This document shows positions 48,629-56,510 of a DNA stretch of 64,000 bases, in pieces. The notes under the pieces were generated by a model, which was given only the letters and a program-made list of their open reading frames with translations, was not told the DNA's origin and made no database searches. The first letter of the stretch is position 1; each line of letters opens with the position of its first letter. Location: assembly GCF_000422765.1 (NCBI RefSeq), contig NZ_AUGR01000024.1, positions 1-64,000 on the forward strand, written 5' to 3'. A program made the position numbers and the translations under genes. This stretch comes from Neptunomonas japonica DSM 18939 (GTDB lineage: Bacteria; Pseudomonadota; Gammaproteobacteria; Pseudomonadales; Balneatricaceae).

Positions 48629-49351
48629 GTGCAGTTGATTCGCCCTAGTTGGGCTGCGCCTCAACATATAAAGGTAGCTTCTACCACCCGCTTGGGAGGT
48701 GTTAGCAGCCCTCCTTATGATTCGCTCAATGTGGGAGATCATGTAGGTGATCAATCTAGAGCTTTTATCAGCAATCGTGAACAGTTACTCAATAAACTTG
48801 AGTTGCCTGCTGCGCAGTGGTTAACACAAGTTCACGGTACAGTTTGTGTTGAAGCGCAAAACGATGCTGTTATCCGAGAAGCTGATGCTTGCTGGACAGC
48901 TGACGCAGACCTTGCATGCGTAATAATGACGGCAGATTGTTTGCCGGTTGTATTTACGGATGGAGAGCGCGTTGCGGCTGCACATGCTGGATGGAGAGGT
49001 TTAGCTGGTGGCGTTCTGGAAACAACACTAGAAAAAATGTCAGGACCCGACATTCACGTGTGGTTAGGGCCTGCTATTGGTCCCGCTGTATTTGAAGTAG
49101 GTGATGAAGTTCGTCAGCAGTTTTGCGATCAATTGGCTCAGTCCCGCGATTGCTTTGTACCTTCTTTGAATTCGGGTAAGTGGTTGGCGGATATCTACCG
49201 GTTGGCTATTCTACGTTTACAGCGGGTTGGCGTATCTCAGATATCAGGTGGTGAGTACTGTACATATTCTGATGCTGAGCGTTTTTTTTCTTACCGTCGC
49301 GCCCCGCAAACGGGACGCATGGCAACCTTGGTTTGGAAAGCTGCGAGTTAA
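48629..49351 (+). CDS. pgeF: Peptidoglycan editing factor PgeF (YfiH), GTG start
   Basis: PgeF belongs to the laccase-domain DUF152 family and, in E. coli, keeps L-serine out of the stem peptide of peptidoglycan. The 240 residues show the metal-site motifs TADCLPV near residue 108 and HAGWRGL near 125, as well as the ending FFSYRRAPQTGRMATLVW in part. The start is GTG at 48629 with CCAGGTG upstream, 12 bases after rluD, with which it is likely co-transcribed. Confidence 0.93.
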   Translation: MQLIRPSWAAPQHIKVASTTRLGGVSSPPYDSLNVGDHVGDQSRAFISNREQLLNKLELPAAQWLTQVHGTVCVEAQNDAVIREADACWTADADLACVIMTADCLPVVFTDGERVAAAHAGWRGLAGGVLETTLEKMSGPDIHVWLGPAIGPAVFEVGDEVRQQFCDQLAQSRDCFVPSLNSGKWLADIYRLAILRLQRVGVSQISGGEYCTYSDAERFFSYRRAPQTGRMATLVWKAAS

Positions 49352-49385
49352 GCTTTTATCAAAGCAGCCTTGCTGGATAGTGAAT

Positions 49386-49853
49386 TTATATAGGCAGCGC
49401 TGTTGTATATTTGATCTGCTCCATGGCAAAACTCGAGGTAACATCACTTAAGTCAGGTGTTTCTTCAACAAGGCGCTTATAAAAGCGATCAAACGCGGCA
49501 ATATCAGCAACAACTATACGTATGAGGTAATCATACTCGCCACTCATGCGATAAAACTCGGCTACTTCTGCATAGCTAGATATCTTCTTTGAAAATGCGA
49601 CAAACCAGTCATGTGAATGGTTACGTGTTTTTATATGCACGAAAACAGATACATTAAGCCCTACTTTCGCTGAATCCAGCAATGCGACCTTCTTTCTAAT
49701 AACACCAGCATCTTGTAGCTTTTGAACACGCCGCCAACAGGGTGTTGATGATAGGTTGATACGTGCGGCGAGCTCCGTGATACCAAGTTCGGCATTTTCT
49801 TGAAGCTCACGTAGAATTCGTCTGTCTGTATCGTCTATTTTAATATTGGTCAT
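49386..49853 (-). CDS. decR: Lrp/AsnC-family cysteine-responsive regulator DecR (CyuR)
   Basis: The 155-residue protein has an N-terminal winged HTH (DDTDRRILRELQENAELGIT then ELAARINLSSTPCWRRVQKL, about 6-60) and a C-terminal RAM ligand domain. The C-terminal stretch DVTSSFAMEQIKYTTALPI is almost identical to what I recall of E. coli DecR/YbaO, as are GEYDYLIRI and FYKRLV. DecR activates cysteine detoxification genes in response to cysteine. Here it diverges from a PLP enzyme of the cysteine-synthase fold across a 105-base gap holding a perfect inverted repeat. This supports orthology and the target. Confidence 0.9.
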   Translation of the reverse strand: MTNIKIDDTDRRILRELQENAELGITELAARINLSSTPCWRRVQKLQDAGVIRKKVALLDSAKVGLNVSVFVHIKTRNHSHDWFVAFSKKISSYAEVAEFYRMSGEYDYLIRIVVADIAAFDRFYKRLVEETPDLSDVTSSFAMEQIKYTTALPI

Positions 49854-49870
49854 GATATTAGAATTATTTT

Positions 49871-49901
49871 CTATTATTTATTAATTATGAATAAATAATA
49901 G
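49871..49901 (+). promoter_or_regulatory. Perfect 12-bp inverted repeat, candidate DecR operator
   Basis: CTATTATTTATT (49871-49882) and AATAAATAATAG (49890-49901) are exact reverse complements separated by AATTATG. The element lies 18 bases upstream of decR and 58 bases before the divergent gene. Its AT-rich symmetric form suits an Lrp-family dimer site; it is too far from the gene ends to be a terminator. Confidence 0.7.
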
Positions 49902-49958
49902 CAATATTTTTATCTGCTTGCTCCTGCATACTTTTAATAACAAAAAGGAGAACAAGCC

Positions 49959-51014
49959 ATGAGTCAAAATCACTGGTTAGCAAATGCTATTCGTATTATT
50001 GAAGCAGATTACAATCGCTCAGCTGATACACATCTAATTAAATTAGATATGCCTGCTTTTTCTGATATCGATATCTATCTTAAAGATGAATCCACGCACC
50101 CTACCGGTAGTTTAAAGCACCGCTTGGCTCGCTCATTGTTTCTCTATGCGTTGTGTAATGGCTGGATTAAAGAAGGAATGCCTATTATTGAGGCATCGTC
50201 AGGTAGCACTGCTATATCAGAAGCTTACTTTGCTAGGTTGTTGGGTTTGCCCTTTATTGCTGTTGTACCTGTGGGTACGGCACCTAAAAAGATGGAGCAG
50301 ATCTCCTTTTATGGTGGCCGATGCCATCAGGTTGCTGCGACTGATTTGTGCCAAGCGGCAGCTGATATGGCAAAAGAAATGAATGGCCATTTTATGGATC
50401 AGTTTACCTACGCAGAAAGAGCAACTGATTGGCGGGGGAATAATAATATAGCGGAATCTATATTTAGTCAGATGAGTGTTGAGCGCTTTCCTAAGCCGAG
50501 TTGGATTGTGGTGAGTGCTGGAACGGGAGGAACATCAGCGACCATCGGCCGTTACCTGCGACACCAACAGTGGTGGCAGCAGCCTTCGCAGTTATGCGTA
50601 GTCGACCCTGAAAATTCAGTATTCTATGATTATTATCAAAGTGGCAATGCCAGCTTAACAATTAAGCAAGGTTCGCGCATTGAAGGTATCGGCCGTCCAC
50701 GTGTAGAGCCCTCTTTTGAAGCGGCAGTCATTGATAAAATGCTGAAAGTAGAAGATAACGAGAGCTTAGCTGCGGCGCATTTCTTATCAGCAAAGTTGGG
50801 TCGTTTAGTAGGAGGCTCTACAGGTACTAACTTTGCGGGTGTGTTGGCATTGGCAAAAGAAATGCAACAGCGAGGCGAGCAAGGCAGCATTGTTACCTTG
50901 ATATGTGATGGTGGAGAGCGTTATCAAGAAAGCTACTTTAATCATGACTGGCTGCTAGAAAAGGGCTATGAGGTGCCTGAAAGAGTTGCTGCAATGCAAT
51001 CTTTGTACGGCTAA
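49959..51014 (+). CDS. PLP-dependent cysteine-synthase-fold enzyme, probable L-cysteine desulfhydrase
   Basis: The 351-residue protein is a fold-type II PLP enzyme. The PLP lysine lies in PTGSLKHRLA (near residue 54), the phosphate-type loop appears as GTGGTSATIG and the substrate loop as EASSGSTAISEAYFARLLG. A C-terminal region of about 30 residues beyond the cysteine-synthase core (SYFNHDWLLEKGYEVPE) resembles the Cds1-like desulfhydrase branch. The divergent DecR-type regulator makes cysteine degradation to pyruvate, ammonia and sulfide the most likely role. A cysteine synthase is the alternative. GGAG lies before the ATG. Confidence 0.8.
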   Translation: MSQNHWLANAIRIIEADYNRSADTHLIKLDMPAFSDIDIYLKDESTHPTGSLKHRLARSLFLYALCNGWIKEGMPIIEASSGSTAISEAYFARLLGLPFIAVVPVGTAPKKMEQISFYGGRCHQVAATDLCQAAADMAKEMNGHFMDQFTYAERATDWRGNNNIAESIFSQMSVERFPKPSWIVVSAGTGGTSATIGRYLRHQQWWQQPSQLCVVDPENSVFYDYYQSGNASLTIKQGSRIEGIGRPRVEPSFEAAVIDKMLKVEDNESLAAAHFLSAKLGRLVGGSTGTNFAGVLALAKEMQQRGEQGSIVTLICDGGERYQESYFNHDWLLEKGYEVPERVAAMQSLYG

Positions 51015-51145
51015 GTGTGATCTCTTCTGGAAAGTAAATCCTGTTTAATGGAAATAATTCTCCAATAAAGTTATTTTTATTGTTTTGTCTGATATATTGG
51101 ATTTAAATATTTTATATAAGACAAAAGTAAGCATTAGGAGAAAAT

Positions 51146-52336
51146 ATGAACCGTTCAGATTTTTTACAGCAGCTGGTGCTGCAAACCGATAAGCTAAAAG
51201 CAGAGGGGTTGTTTAAAGCTGAGCGGGCTATTGCTTCTCCTCAAGAGGCTGCAATTGAGCTAACGGATGGCAACAAAGTGGTTAACTTTTGTGCTAATAA
51301 CTACTTGGGTTTGTCGAACCACCCTGCATTGATAAAAGCAGCAAAGCAGGGGTTAGATGAGCATGGTTTTGGTATGTCATCGGTTCGTTTTATTTGTGGC
51401 ACACAAGATATCCATAAGCAATTGGAAGCAGCATTAAGCCAGTTTCTAGGTATGGAGGATGCCATTTTATATTCTTCATGTTTTGATGCGAACGGCGGCT
51501 TGTTTGAAACCTTATTAGGTGCAGATGACGTCATTATCAGTGATGCTTTAAACCATGCCAGTATTATTGATGGTGTCCGTCTGAGCAAAGCGCAGCGCAT
51601 GCGTTACGCTAATAATGATTTAGCCGCGCTTGAGCAGTGCCTACAGCAATCACAAGATGCACGAGTGAGGCTGATTGCCACTGATGGTGTTTTTTCTATG
51701 GATGGTGTAATTGCTAATTTACAGGGCATTTGTGATCTGGCTGATCAATATAATGCACTGGTGATGGTGGATGATTCGCATGCCGTGGGATTCGTTGGTG
51801 AGAACGGACGCGGTAGTCATGAACTCTGTGAAGTGATGGGACGTGTCGATATTATTACCGGTACCTTGGGTAAGGCCTTAGGGGGGGCTTCTGGCGGATA
51901 TACAGCAGGTAAGAGAGAAGTGATTGAGTGGCTTCGCCAGCGCTCGCGCCCTTATCTGTTCTCTAATTCGTTGGCTCCCGCTATTGTGCAAGCCAGTTTA
52001 CAAGCGCTGGAATTAGTTGAGGCTGGGGATGAGCTTCGTAAGCAGTTAAATGCGAATGCAGATTATTTTCGTCAGCAGATGGAGCTGGCAGGCTTTACTT
52101 TATCCGGTAGTGGCCATGCGATCATTCCGGTGATGATTGGTGATGCCGCATTAGCATCTACCTTAGCAGATAAACTACTCAAAGAAGGGATCTATGTGAT
52201 TGGCTTCTCTTTTCCTGTTGTACCAAAAGGGCAGGCGAGAATTCGTACACAGATGTCGGCGGCTCACACTCGGGAGCAACTGGATCAGGCCATTTCTGCT
52301 TTTACACGTCTTGCTCGTGAACTGGGTATTATCTAA
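51146..52336 (+). CDS. kbl: Glycine C-acetyltransferase (2-amino-3-ketobutyrate CoA ligase)
   Basis: Kbl cleaves 2-amino-3-ketobutyrate with CoA to glycine and acetyl-CoA. The 396 residues form an alpha-oxoamine synthase of fold-type I, with the PLP lysine Lys243 in [24 protein letters not shown] near 51 and [10 protein letters not shown] near 209. It is directly upstream of tdh (11 bases), forming the classical threonine-degradation pair. Upstream, TTGTCT-17-TATTTT (51085-51113) is a weak promoter candidate. Confidence 0.97.
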   Translation: MNRSDFLQQLVLQTDKLKAEGLFKAERAIASPQEAAIELTDGNKVVNFCANNYLGLSNHPALIKAAKQGLDEHGFGMSSVRFICGTQDIHKQLEAALSQFLGMEDAILYSSCFDANGGLFETLLGADDVIISDALNHASIIDGVRLSKAQRMRYANNDLAALEQCLQQSQDARVRLIATDGVFSMDGVIANLQGICDLADQYNALVMVDDSHAVGFVGENGRGSHELCEVMGRVDIITGTLGKALGGASGGYTAGKREVIEWLRQRSRPYLFSNSLAPAIVQASLQALELVEAGDELRKQLNANADYFRQQMELAGFTLSGSGHAIIPVMIGDAALASTLADKLLKEGIYVIGFSFPVVPKGQARIRTQMSAAHTREQLDQAISAFTRLARELGII

Positions 52337-52347
52337 GGAGAGGTTAT

Positions 52348-53376
52348 ATGAAAGCGCTAGCAAAGCTTTATCCACAAGAAGGTATCTGGTTACATGAGAC
52401 CGAGAAACCGACAGTGGGTCATAATGACCTGTTAATTAAGATTCGTAAAACCGCTATCTGTGGAACGGATGTTCATATTTACAACTGGGATGAGTGGTCG
52501 CAAAAAACGATTCCAGTGCCAATGACGGTTGGTCATGAATATGTAGGTACAGTGGTTGAAATTGGTTGTGAAGTAGAAGGCTTTTCAATTGGTGATCGAG
52601 TTTCCGGTGAAGGGCATATTACTTGTGGACACTGTCGTAACTGTCGAGCAGGGCGTCGTCACTTGTGTCGTAATACGCAAGGTGTGGGCGTGAATCGTCC
52701 CGGTGCTTTTGCTGAGTACCTTGCTTTGCCTGCGATAAATGCATTCAAGATTCCTGATAATATTTCGGATGATTTGGCTGCAATTTTTGATCCTTTTGGT
52801 AATGCATTACACACGGCGTTGTCGTTTGATCTGGTGGGTGAAGATGTGCTGATTACTGGTGCAGGGCCTATTGGAATAATGGCGGCTGCTGTTGCAAAGC
52901 ACGTAGGTGCACGACATGTGGTACTAACGGATGTGAATCACTATCGACTGTCTTTGGCCAAGCAACTAGGTGTAGTGCATACCGTTAATGTTGCTGAGCA
53001 AGCATTAGAAGCTAAAATGGCAGAGCTACAGATGACAGAAGGCTTTGATGTAGGTTTAGAGATGTCGGGTGCGCCTGCTGCCTTTCGTAATATGCTAGAT
53101 GTCATGAACCATGGCGGTAAAGTTGCTATGCTGGGGATTCCGTCCTCCGATATGGCAATAGACTGGACCAAGGTGATATTTAAAGGATTGGTCCTAAAAG
53201 GGATTTATGGCCGCGAGATGTTTGAAACCTGGTATAAAATGGCCAGTATTATTCAATCCGGGTTAGACCTTACACCTATTATTACCCATCACTTCCCGTT
53301 GAAAGATTTTCAGCAGGGTTTTGATTTGATGCGCTCTGGTGCTTCTGGCAAGGTGATACTTGATTGGCCTGAATAA
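52348..53376 (+). CDS. tdh: L-threonine 3-dehydrogenase
   Basis: Tdh oxidises threonine to 2-amino-3-ketobutyrate with NAD+, feeding Kbl. The 342 residues form a zinc medium-chain dehydrogenase. Catalytic-zinc ligands are Cys38 in [15 protein letters not shown] and His63-Glu64 in GHEYVG; structural-zinc cysteines are 93, 96, 99 and 107. The nucleotide-binding motif is [15 protein letters not shown]. In E. coli kbl-tdh is controlled by Lrp and leucine; no operator could be assigned here. Confidence 0.97.
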   Translation: MKALAKLYPQEGIWLHETEKPTVGHNDLLIKIRKTAICGTDVHIYNWDEWSQKTIPVPMTVGHEYVGTVVEIGCEVEGFSIGDRVSGEGHITCGHCRNCRAGRRHLCRNTQGVGVNRPGAFAEYLALPAINAFKIPDNISDDLAAIFDPFGNALHTALSFDLVGEDVLITGAGPIGIMAAAVAKHVGARHVVLTDVNHYRLSLAKQLGVVHTVNVAEQALEAKMAELQMTEGFDVGLEMSGAPAAFRNMLDVMNHGGKVAMLGIPSSDMAIDWTKVIFKGLVLKGIYGREMFETWYKMASIIQSGLDLTPIITHHFPLKDFQQGFDLMRSGASGKVILDWPE

Positions 53377-53427
53377 GCAAGCTTAGTTAATCGAAGTTTG
53401 TTTTAAGTTTTTGATGTTAATTGTATT

Positions 53428-54003
53428 TTAGCGTTTATGTACAACTAGAAAAGCTCGGGCCGTTGTTTTTCCTGGGTTTTTTATGGAGTGCTGAATGTCG
53501 GCGGGGTAGCGTAGTGTATCTCCTGTGGTCGCTTTTGTTCGTACTTCTTCTTGGAGTATCACTTCCATCTGTCCTTCGATAACCGATAAGTGCTCCTGCG
53601 TACCACGTACATGTGCTTCTGACTCTAGATGGCTACCGGGTTGAATGATTAGCTGATACCACTCAAATTCGGTGGCCGTATCTACAGGGTTGAGTGCAAT
53701 CAGTTCACAGCCCTGATCTTCGCTGTGCATTCTCGGTGTGTTGATCGCATCTTGTCTCATGATTGTTGGAGGCTGGTTTTCTGTGCTGCTATGCGCCAAG
53801 TCATCAATGCTAACGCCTAATGCTTGAGTAATATTCCATAAGTTTGTGAACGTAGGGTTGGCGTTGCCTCTCTCTATCTCTGATAGCATTGAGCGTGACA
53901 CATTAGATAGCTCGGCAAGCTGAGAAAGGTTAAGCCCGAGTGTTTTACGACGTTGCTTCATGGCTAATCCAAGGTTTGGTGTACTTCTCTGGCTCACTGA
54001 CAA
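53428..54003 (-). CDS. XRE-cupin transcriptional regulator
   Basis: The 191 residues combine an N-terminal HTH-XRE domain (about 12-66, with LSQLAELSNVSRSMLSEIERG) and a C-terminal cupin sensor domain (about 110-190, with the EHLSVIEGQMEVILQ and GDTLRYPADIQHSI motifs). The family includes SutR- and PuuR-like repressors of amino-acid or polyamine genes. It is convergent with tdh (51-base gap) and divergent from feoA. Its target and ligand are not evident. Confidence 0.88.
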   Translation of the reverse strand: MSVSQRSTPNLGLAMKQRRKTLGLNLSQLAELSNVSRSMLSEIERGNANPTFTNLWNITQALGVSIDDLAHSSTENQPPTIMRQDAINTPRMHSEDQGCELIALNPVDTATEFEWYQLIIQPGSHLESEAHVRGTQEHLSVIEGQMEVILQEEVRTKATTGDTLRYPADIQHSIKNPGKTTARAFLVVHKR

Positions 54004-54133
54004 CTCCTATTCATCAAAAATAGCACTCATGATAAAACACTCGACGGTTTTTGTCCTTCAGGTGTTTTGGAATCAGCTGTATGTATATAAGCTTTTGTTG
54101 ATATTTATCATACCTCCTTGAGATAACCGAGAG

Positions 54134-54152
54134 GATAATCATTCTCATTATC
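54134..54152 (+). promoter_or_regulatory. Fur box upstream of feoA
   Basis: GATAATCATTCTCATTATC matches the 19-bp Fur consensus GATAATGATAATCATTATC at 16 positions and is nearly palindromic. It lies 22 bases before the chosen feoA start, so iron-bound Fur should repress feoAB. Confidence 0.88.
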
Positions 54153-54174
54153 TTTCATGGTGAGGTGGCTAGTT

Positions 54175-54402
54175 GTGACTCTTGACTCTTTAGTACGTGG
54201 GCAATCTAGAAAAATCGTGGATATTTCTGGCTCTGGCGACTTTCGGCAGCGTTTGGCCACGCTGGGTATCTTACGTGGGCAGGTGATTCAGCTATCAGCG
54301 GTATCTCCTTGGGGAAACCCTAAAGTTTACCGACTGGGGCGACAGAGAATCTGCTTACGAAATGAAGAAGCCGTATGTATTCAGGTAGCTGATAATGACT
54401 AA
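54175..54402 (+). CDS. feoA: Ferrous iron transport protein A, GTG start
   Basis: FeoA is a small SH3-like protein that assists FeoB. The 75 residues start MTLDSLVRGQSRKIVDISG and contain the LATLGILRGQVIQL and GNPKVYRLGRQRICLR segments of the family. GTG 54175 has TGAGGTGG seven bases upstream and gives the usual start; the in-frame ATG at 54157 has no ribosome-binding site and almost touches the Fur box. It overlaps feoB by 8 bases. Confidence 0.9.
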   Translation: MTLDSLVRGQSRKIVDISGSGDFRQRLATLGILRGQVIQLSAVSPWGNPKVYRLGRQRICLRNEEAVCIQVADND

Positions 54403-56377
54403 AAAGCATTTCACTATTGCGTTAGTGGGCAATCCTAATTGCGGTAAAACCTCTTTATTTAATTTGCTCACAGGTGCAAGGCAGCGTACTGGCAATATGG
54501 CGGGCGTTACCGTTGATATCAAGCAGGGTACGCGAGAGTATGGAGGCCTAACGCTGACATTTGTGGATCTACCCGGTATTTACTCGTTAAGTCAGAACCG
54601 TGTGGAAGAGCGGGTGACGCGAGACTACTTGCTATCAACACCCCCCGATTTCATTCTGAATGTACTCGATGCTAGCCACCTTTCACGTCATCTGGCACTA
54701 ACAACACAATTGTTGGAGCAAAGCTTACCTACCTTACTCGCATTGAATATGATGGATGAGGCGGCACGCTTGCGCCAAGTGCCTGATCTAAAAGAGTTAT
54801 CTAGCCAGTTGGGTGTTCCTGCGTTGGCAAGTGATGGTCGCAATATCAATATTATTAAACCTTTACTTGATCAGCTGGTGGCCTCATTGCTGGCACATAA
54901 TCAGCACCAGTCATCATTGATATCTACTTTTCATGCATTAGATATAGTCTATGAGCCTCATATTGAACAAGCCGTAGAACAACTGCAGCTTGCTGACTTG
55001 CCCCGTTGGAAGGCGATTCAGTGTCTAGAAGCGCAAGGGGATGTTGGTTTTCAGCTAAATGAGAATGCACAAAAGGCAATGACGAGTGCATTGCAAATAC
55101 TTGCACAGCGCCATGATGAAACCGCGACCGAAATGATAACCGCGGGGCGTTACGGTTATATACATGGTTTATTTCATGAAATAGATGAAAACCATGTGGA
55201 TATCAGCCGTATTGATAGTTGGCTGGATAGTATTACGCTTAATCGTTGGTTGGGTTTACCTCTATTTTTTATATCATTGTGGCTGATTTTTGAAGCAACA
55301 TTTACTTTTGGCGCTTATCCCGCTGACTGGATTGAACTGGGGGTTTCTCTACTAGGTGATGGTGTGGCTTGGTTGTTACCTGATAGCCTATTTAGGGCTG
55401 TTATTACTGATGGACTGTTGGCTGGCGTTGGCGGTGTTCTAGTGTTTTTACCCAACGTAGTGTTGTTGTTCTTTTTTATCGCGATCTTAGAGCAAAGCGG
55501 TTATATGGCGCGAGCGGCTTTCCTCACTGATAGAGTCATGAGTAAGGTCGGTTTGCATGGCAAAGCGTTTGTGCCTTTGGTGATGGGGTTTGGCTGTAAT
55601 GTACCGGCCATTATGGCAACGCGAACGATTGAGGAACCCCGAGCACGCCTGATTACTATCTTGATCAATCCTTTTATGAGCTGTTCGGCGCGCTTACCTG
55701 TGTATGTCTTATTAGCAGGTATCTTTTTCAAAGATAATGCGGGCAGTGCTCTTTTTGGGATTCATATGCTAGGCATTATGGTGGCATTCATGATTGCTGC
55801 GCTGTTATCTCGCTGGTTACCCGCGCAACCTAATGAAATCTTTATTATGGAGCTGCCTCCTTGGCGCTGGCCATCATGGCGCTCATTAGCGTTGCATGTG
55901 TGGGATAAAGTAAAAGACTTTCTACACAAGGTAGGCGGTGTGATTTTAGTGGGGTCTTTGGCGGTGTGGGTGTTGCAAACGTTTCCGATGCATGCCGAGA
56001 TGTCATTTCTTGAACAGCTGGGGCGTTGGATGGCGCCAATATTTGCTCCTTTGGGTTTTCAGTGGCAAGAAACTGTCGCGCTGCTTTCTGGATTTTTAGC
56101 AAAAGAGGTTATTGCAGCGACGTTGGCGATGGTTTATCAGGTTAATGCTGAAGATATTGGTGGTTTACAGTTAGCCATTCAGGCAGGTTTGGCACCTGCC
56201 GCTGGGCTGGCTCTAATGGTGTTCACTTTATTATATATGCCTTGCTTGGCAACTCTTGCTGTCATTCGCAGGGAAACCGGCAGTTGGCGCTGGGCTGCTT
56301 TATCTATTTTCTCGGGCTTAGTATTAGCTTGGGTGGGTGGCTGGTTAGCGTTTACCTTGGGTAGTTTGCTCTTCTAA
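54395..56377 (+). CDS. feoB: Ferrous iron transporter FeoB
   Basis: FeoB is the inner-membrane Fe(II) permease with a cytoplasmic GTPase domain. The 660 residues show G1 GNPNCGKTS at 12-20, G2 around Thr39 (NMAGVTV), G3 DLPG at 58-61 and G4 NMMD at 118-121. The GDI helical domain runs to about 270, and the gate regions follow, with GFGCNVPAIMATRTIE and NPFMSCSARLPVY near 395 and 425. It is shorter than E. coli FeoB (773). No feoC follows; clpB is next. Confidence 0.96.
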   Translation: MTKKHFTIALVGNPNCGKTSLFNLLTGARQRTGNMAGVTVDIKQGTREYGGLTLTFVDLPGIYSLSQNRVEERVTRDYLLSTPPDFILNVLDASHLSRHLALTTQLLEQSLPTLLALNMMDEAARLRQVPDLKELSSQLGVPALASDGRNINIIKPLLDQLVASLLAHNQHQSSLISTFHALDIVYEPHIEQAVEQLQLADLPRWKAIQCLEAQGDVGFQLNENAQKAMTSALQILAQRHDETATEMITAGRYGYIHGLFHEIDENHVDISRIDSWLDSITLNRWLGLPLFFISLWLIFEATFTFGAYPADWIELGVSLLGDGVAWLLPDSLFRAVITDGLLAGVGGVLVFLPNVVLLFFFIAILEQSGYMARAAFLTDRVMSKVGLHGKAFVPLVMGFGCNVPAIMATRTIEEPRARLITILINPFMSCSARLPVYVLLAGIFFKDNAGSALFGIHMLGIMVAFMIAALLSRWLPAQPNEIFIMELPPWRWPSWRSLALHVWDKVKDFLHKVGGVILVGSLAVWVLQTFPMHAEMSFLEQLGRWMAPIFAPLGFQWQETVALLSGFLAKEVIAATLAMVYQVNAEDIGGLQLAIQAGLAPAAGLALMVFTLLYMPCLATLAVIRRETGSWRWAALSIFSGLVLAWVGGWLAFTLGSLLF

Positions 56378-56421
56378 AAGATGATCTGGATCACATCTGG
56401 TTAAATATTAATCATACATGG

Positions 56422-56450
56422 CTTGAATCAGCCATCAAGTATCCCCATAT
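56422..56450 (+). promoter_or_regulatory. Sigma-32 heat-shock promoter of clpB
   Basis: CTTGAA at 56422-56427, a 15-base spacer and CCCCATAT at 56443-56450 match the RpoH consensus (CTTGAA and CCCCATnT). The transcript would start near 56457, giving a leader of about 54 nt. Confidence 0.88.
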
Positions 56451-56465
56451 CAGATGCAAAGAGAC

Positions 56466-56492
56466 AGCGGCTCCGTCATATTGTGAGCCGCT
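56466..56492 (+). other. Hairpin in the clpB leader
   Basis: AGCGGCTC (56466-56473) pairs perfectly with GAGCCGCT (56485-56492) around 11 bases, and the AGGAG site follows at 56496-56500. It may stabilise the message or influence translation. Confidence 0.65.
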
Positions 56493-56510
56493 AACAGGAG
56501 ATGCTTATCT

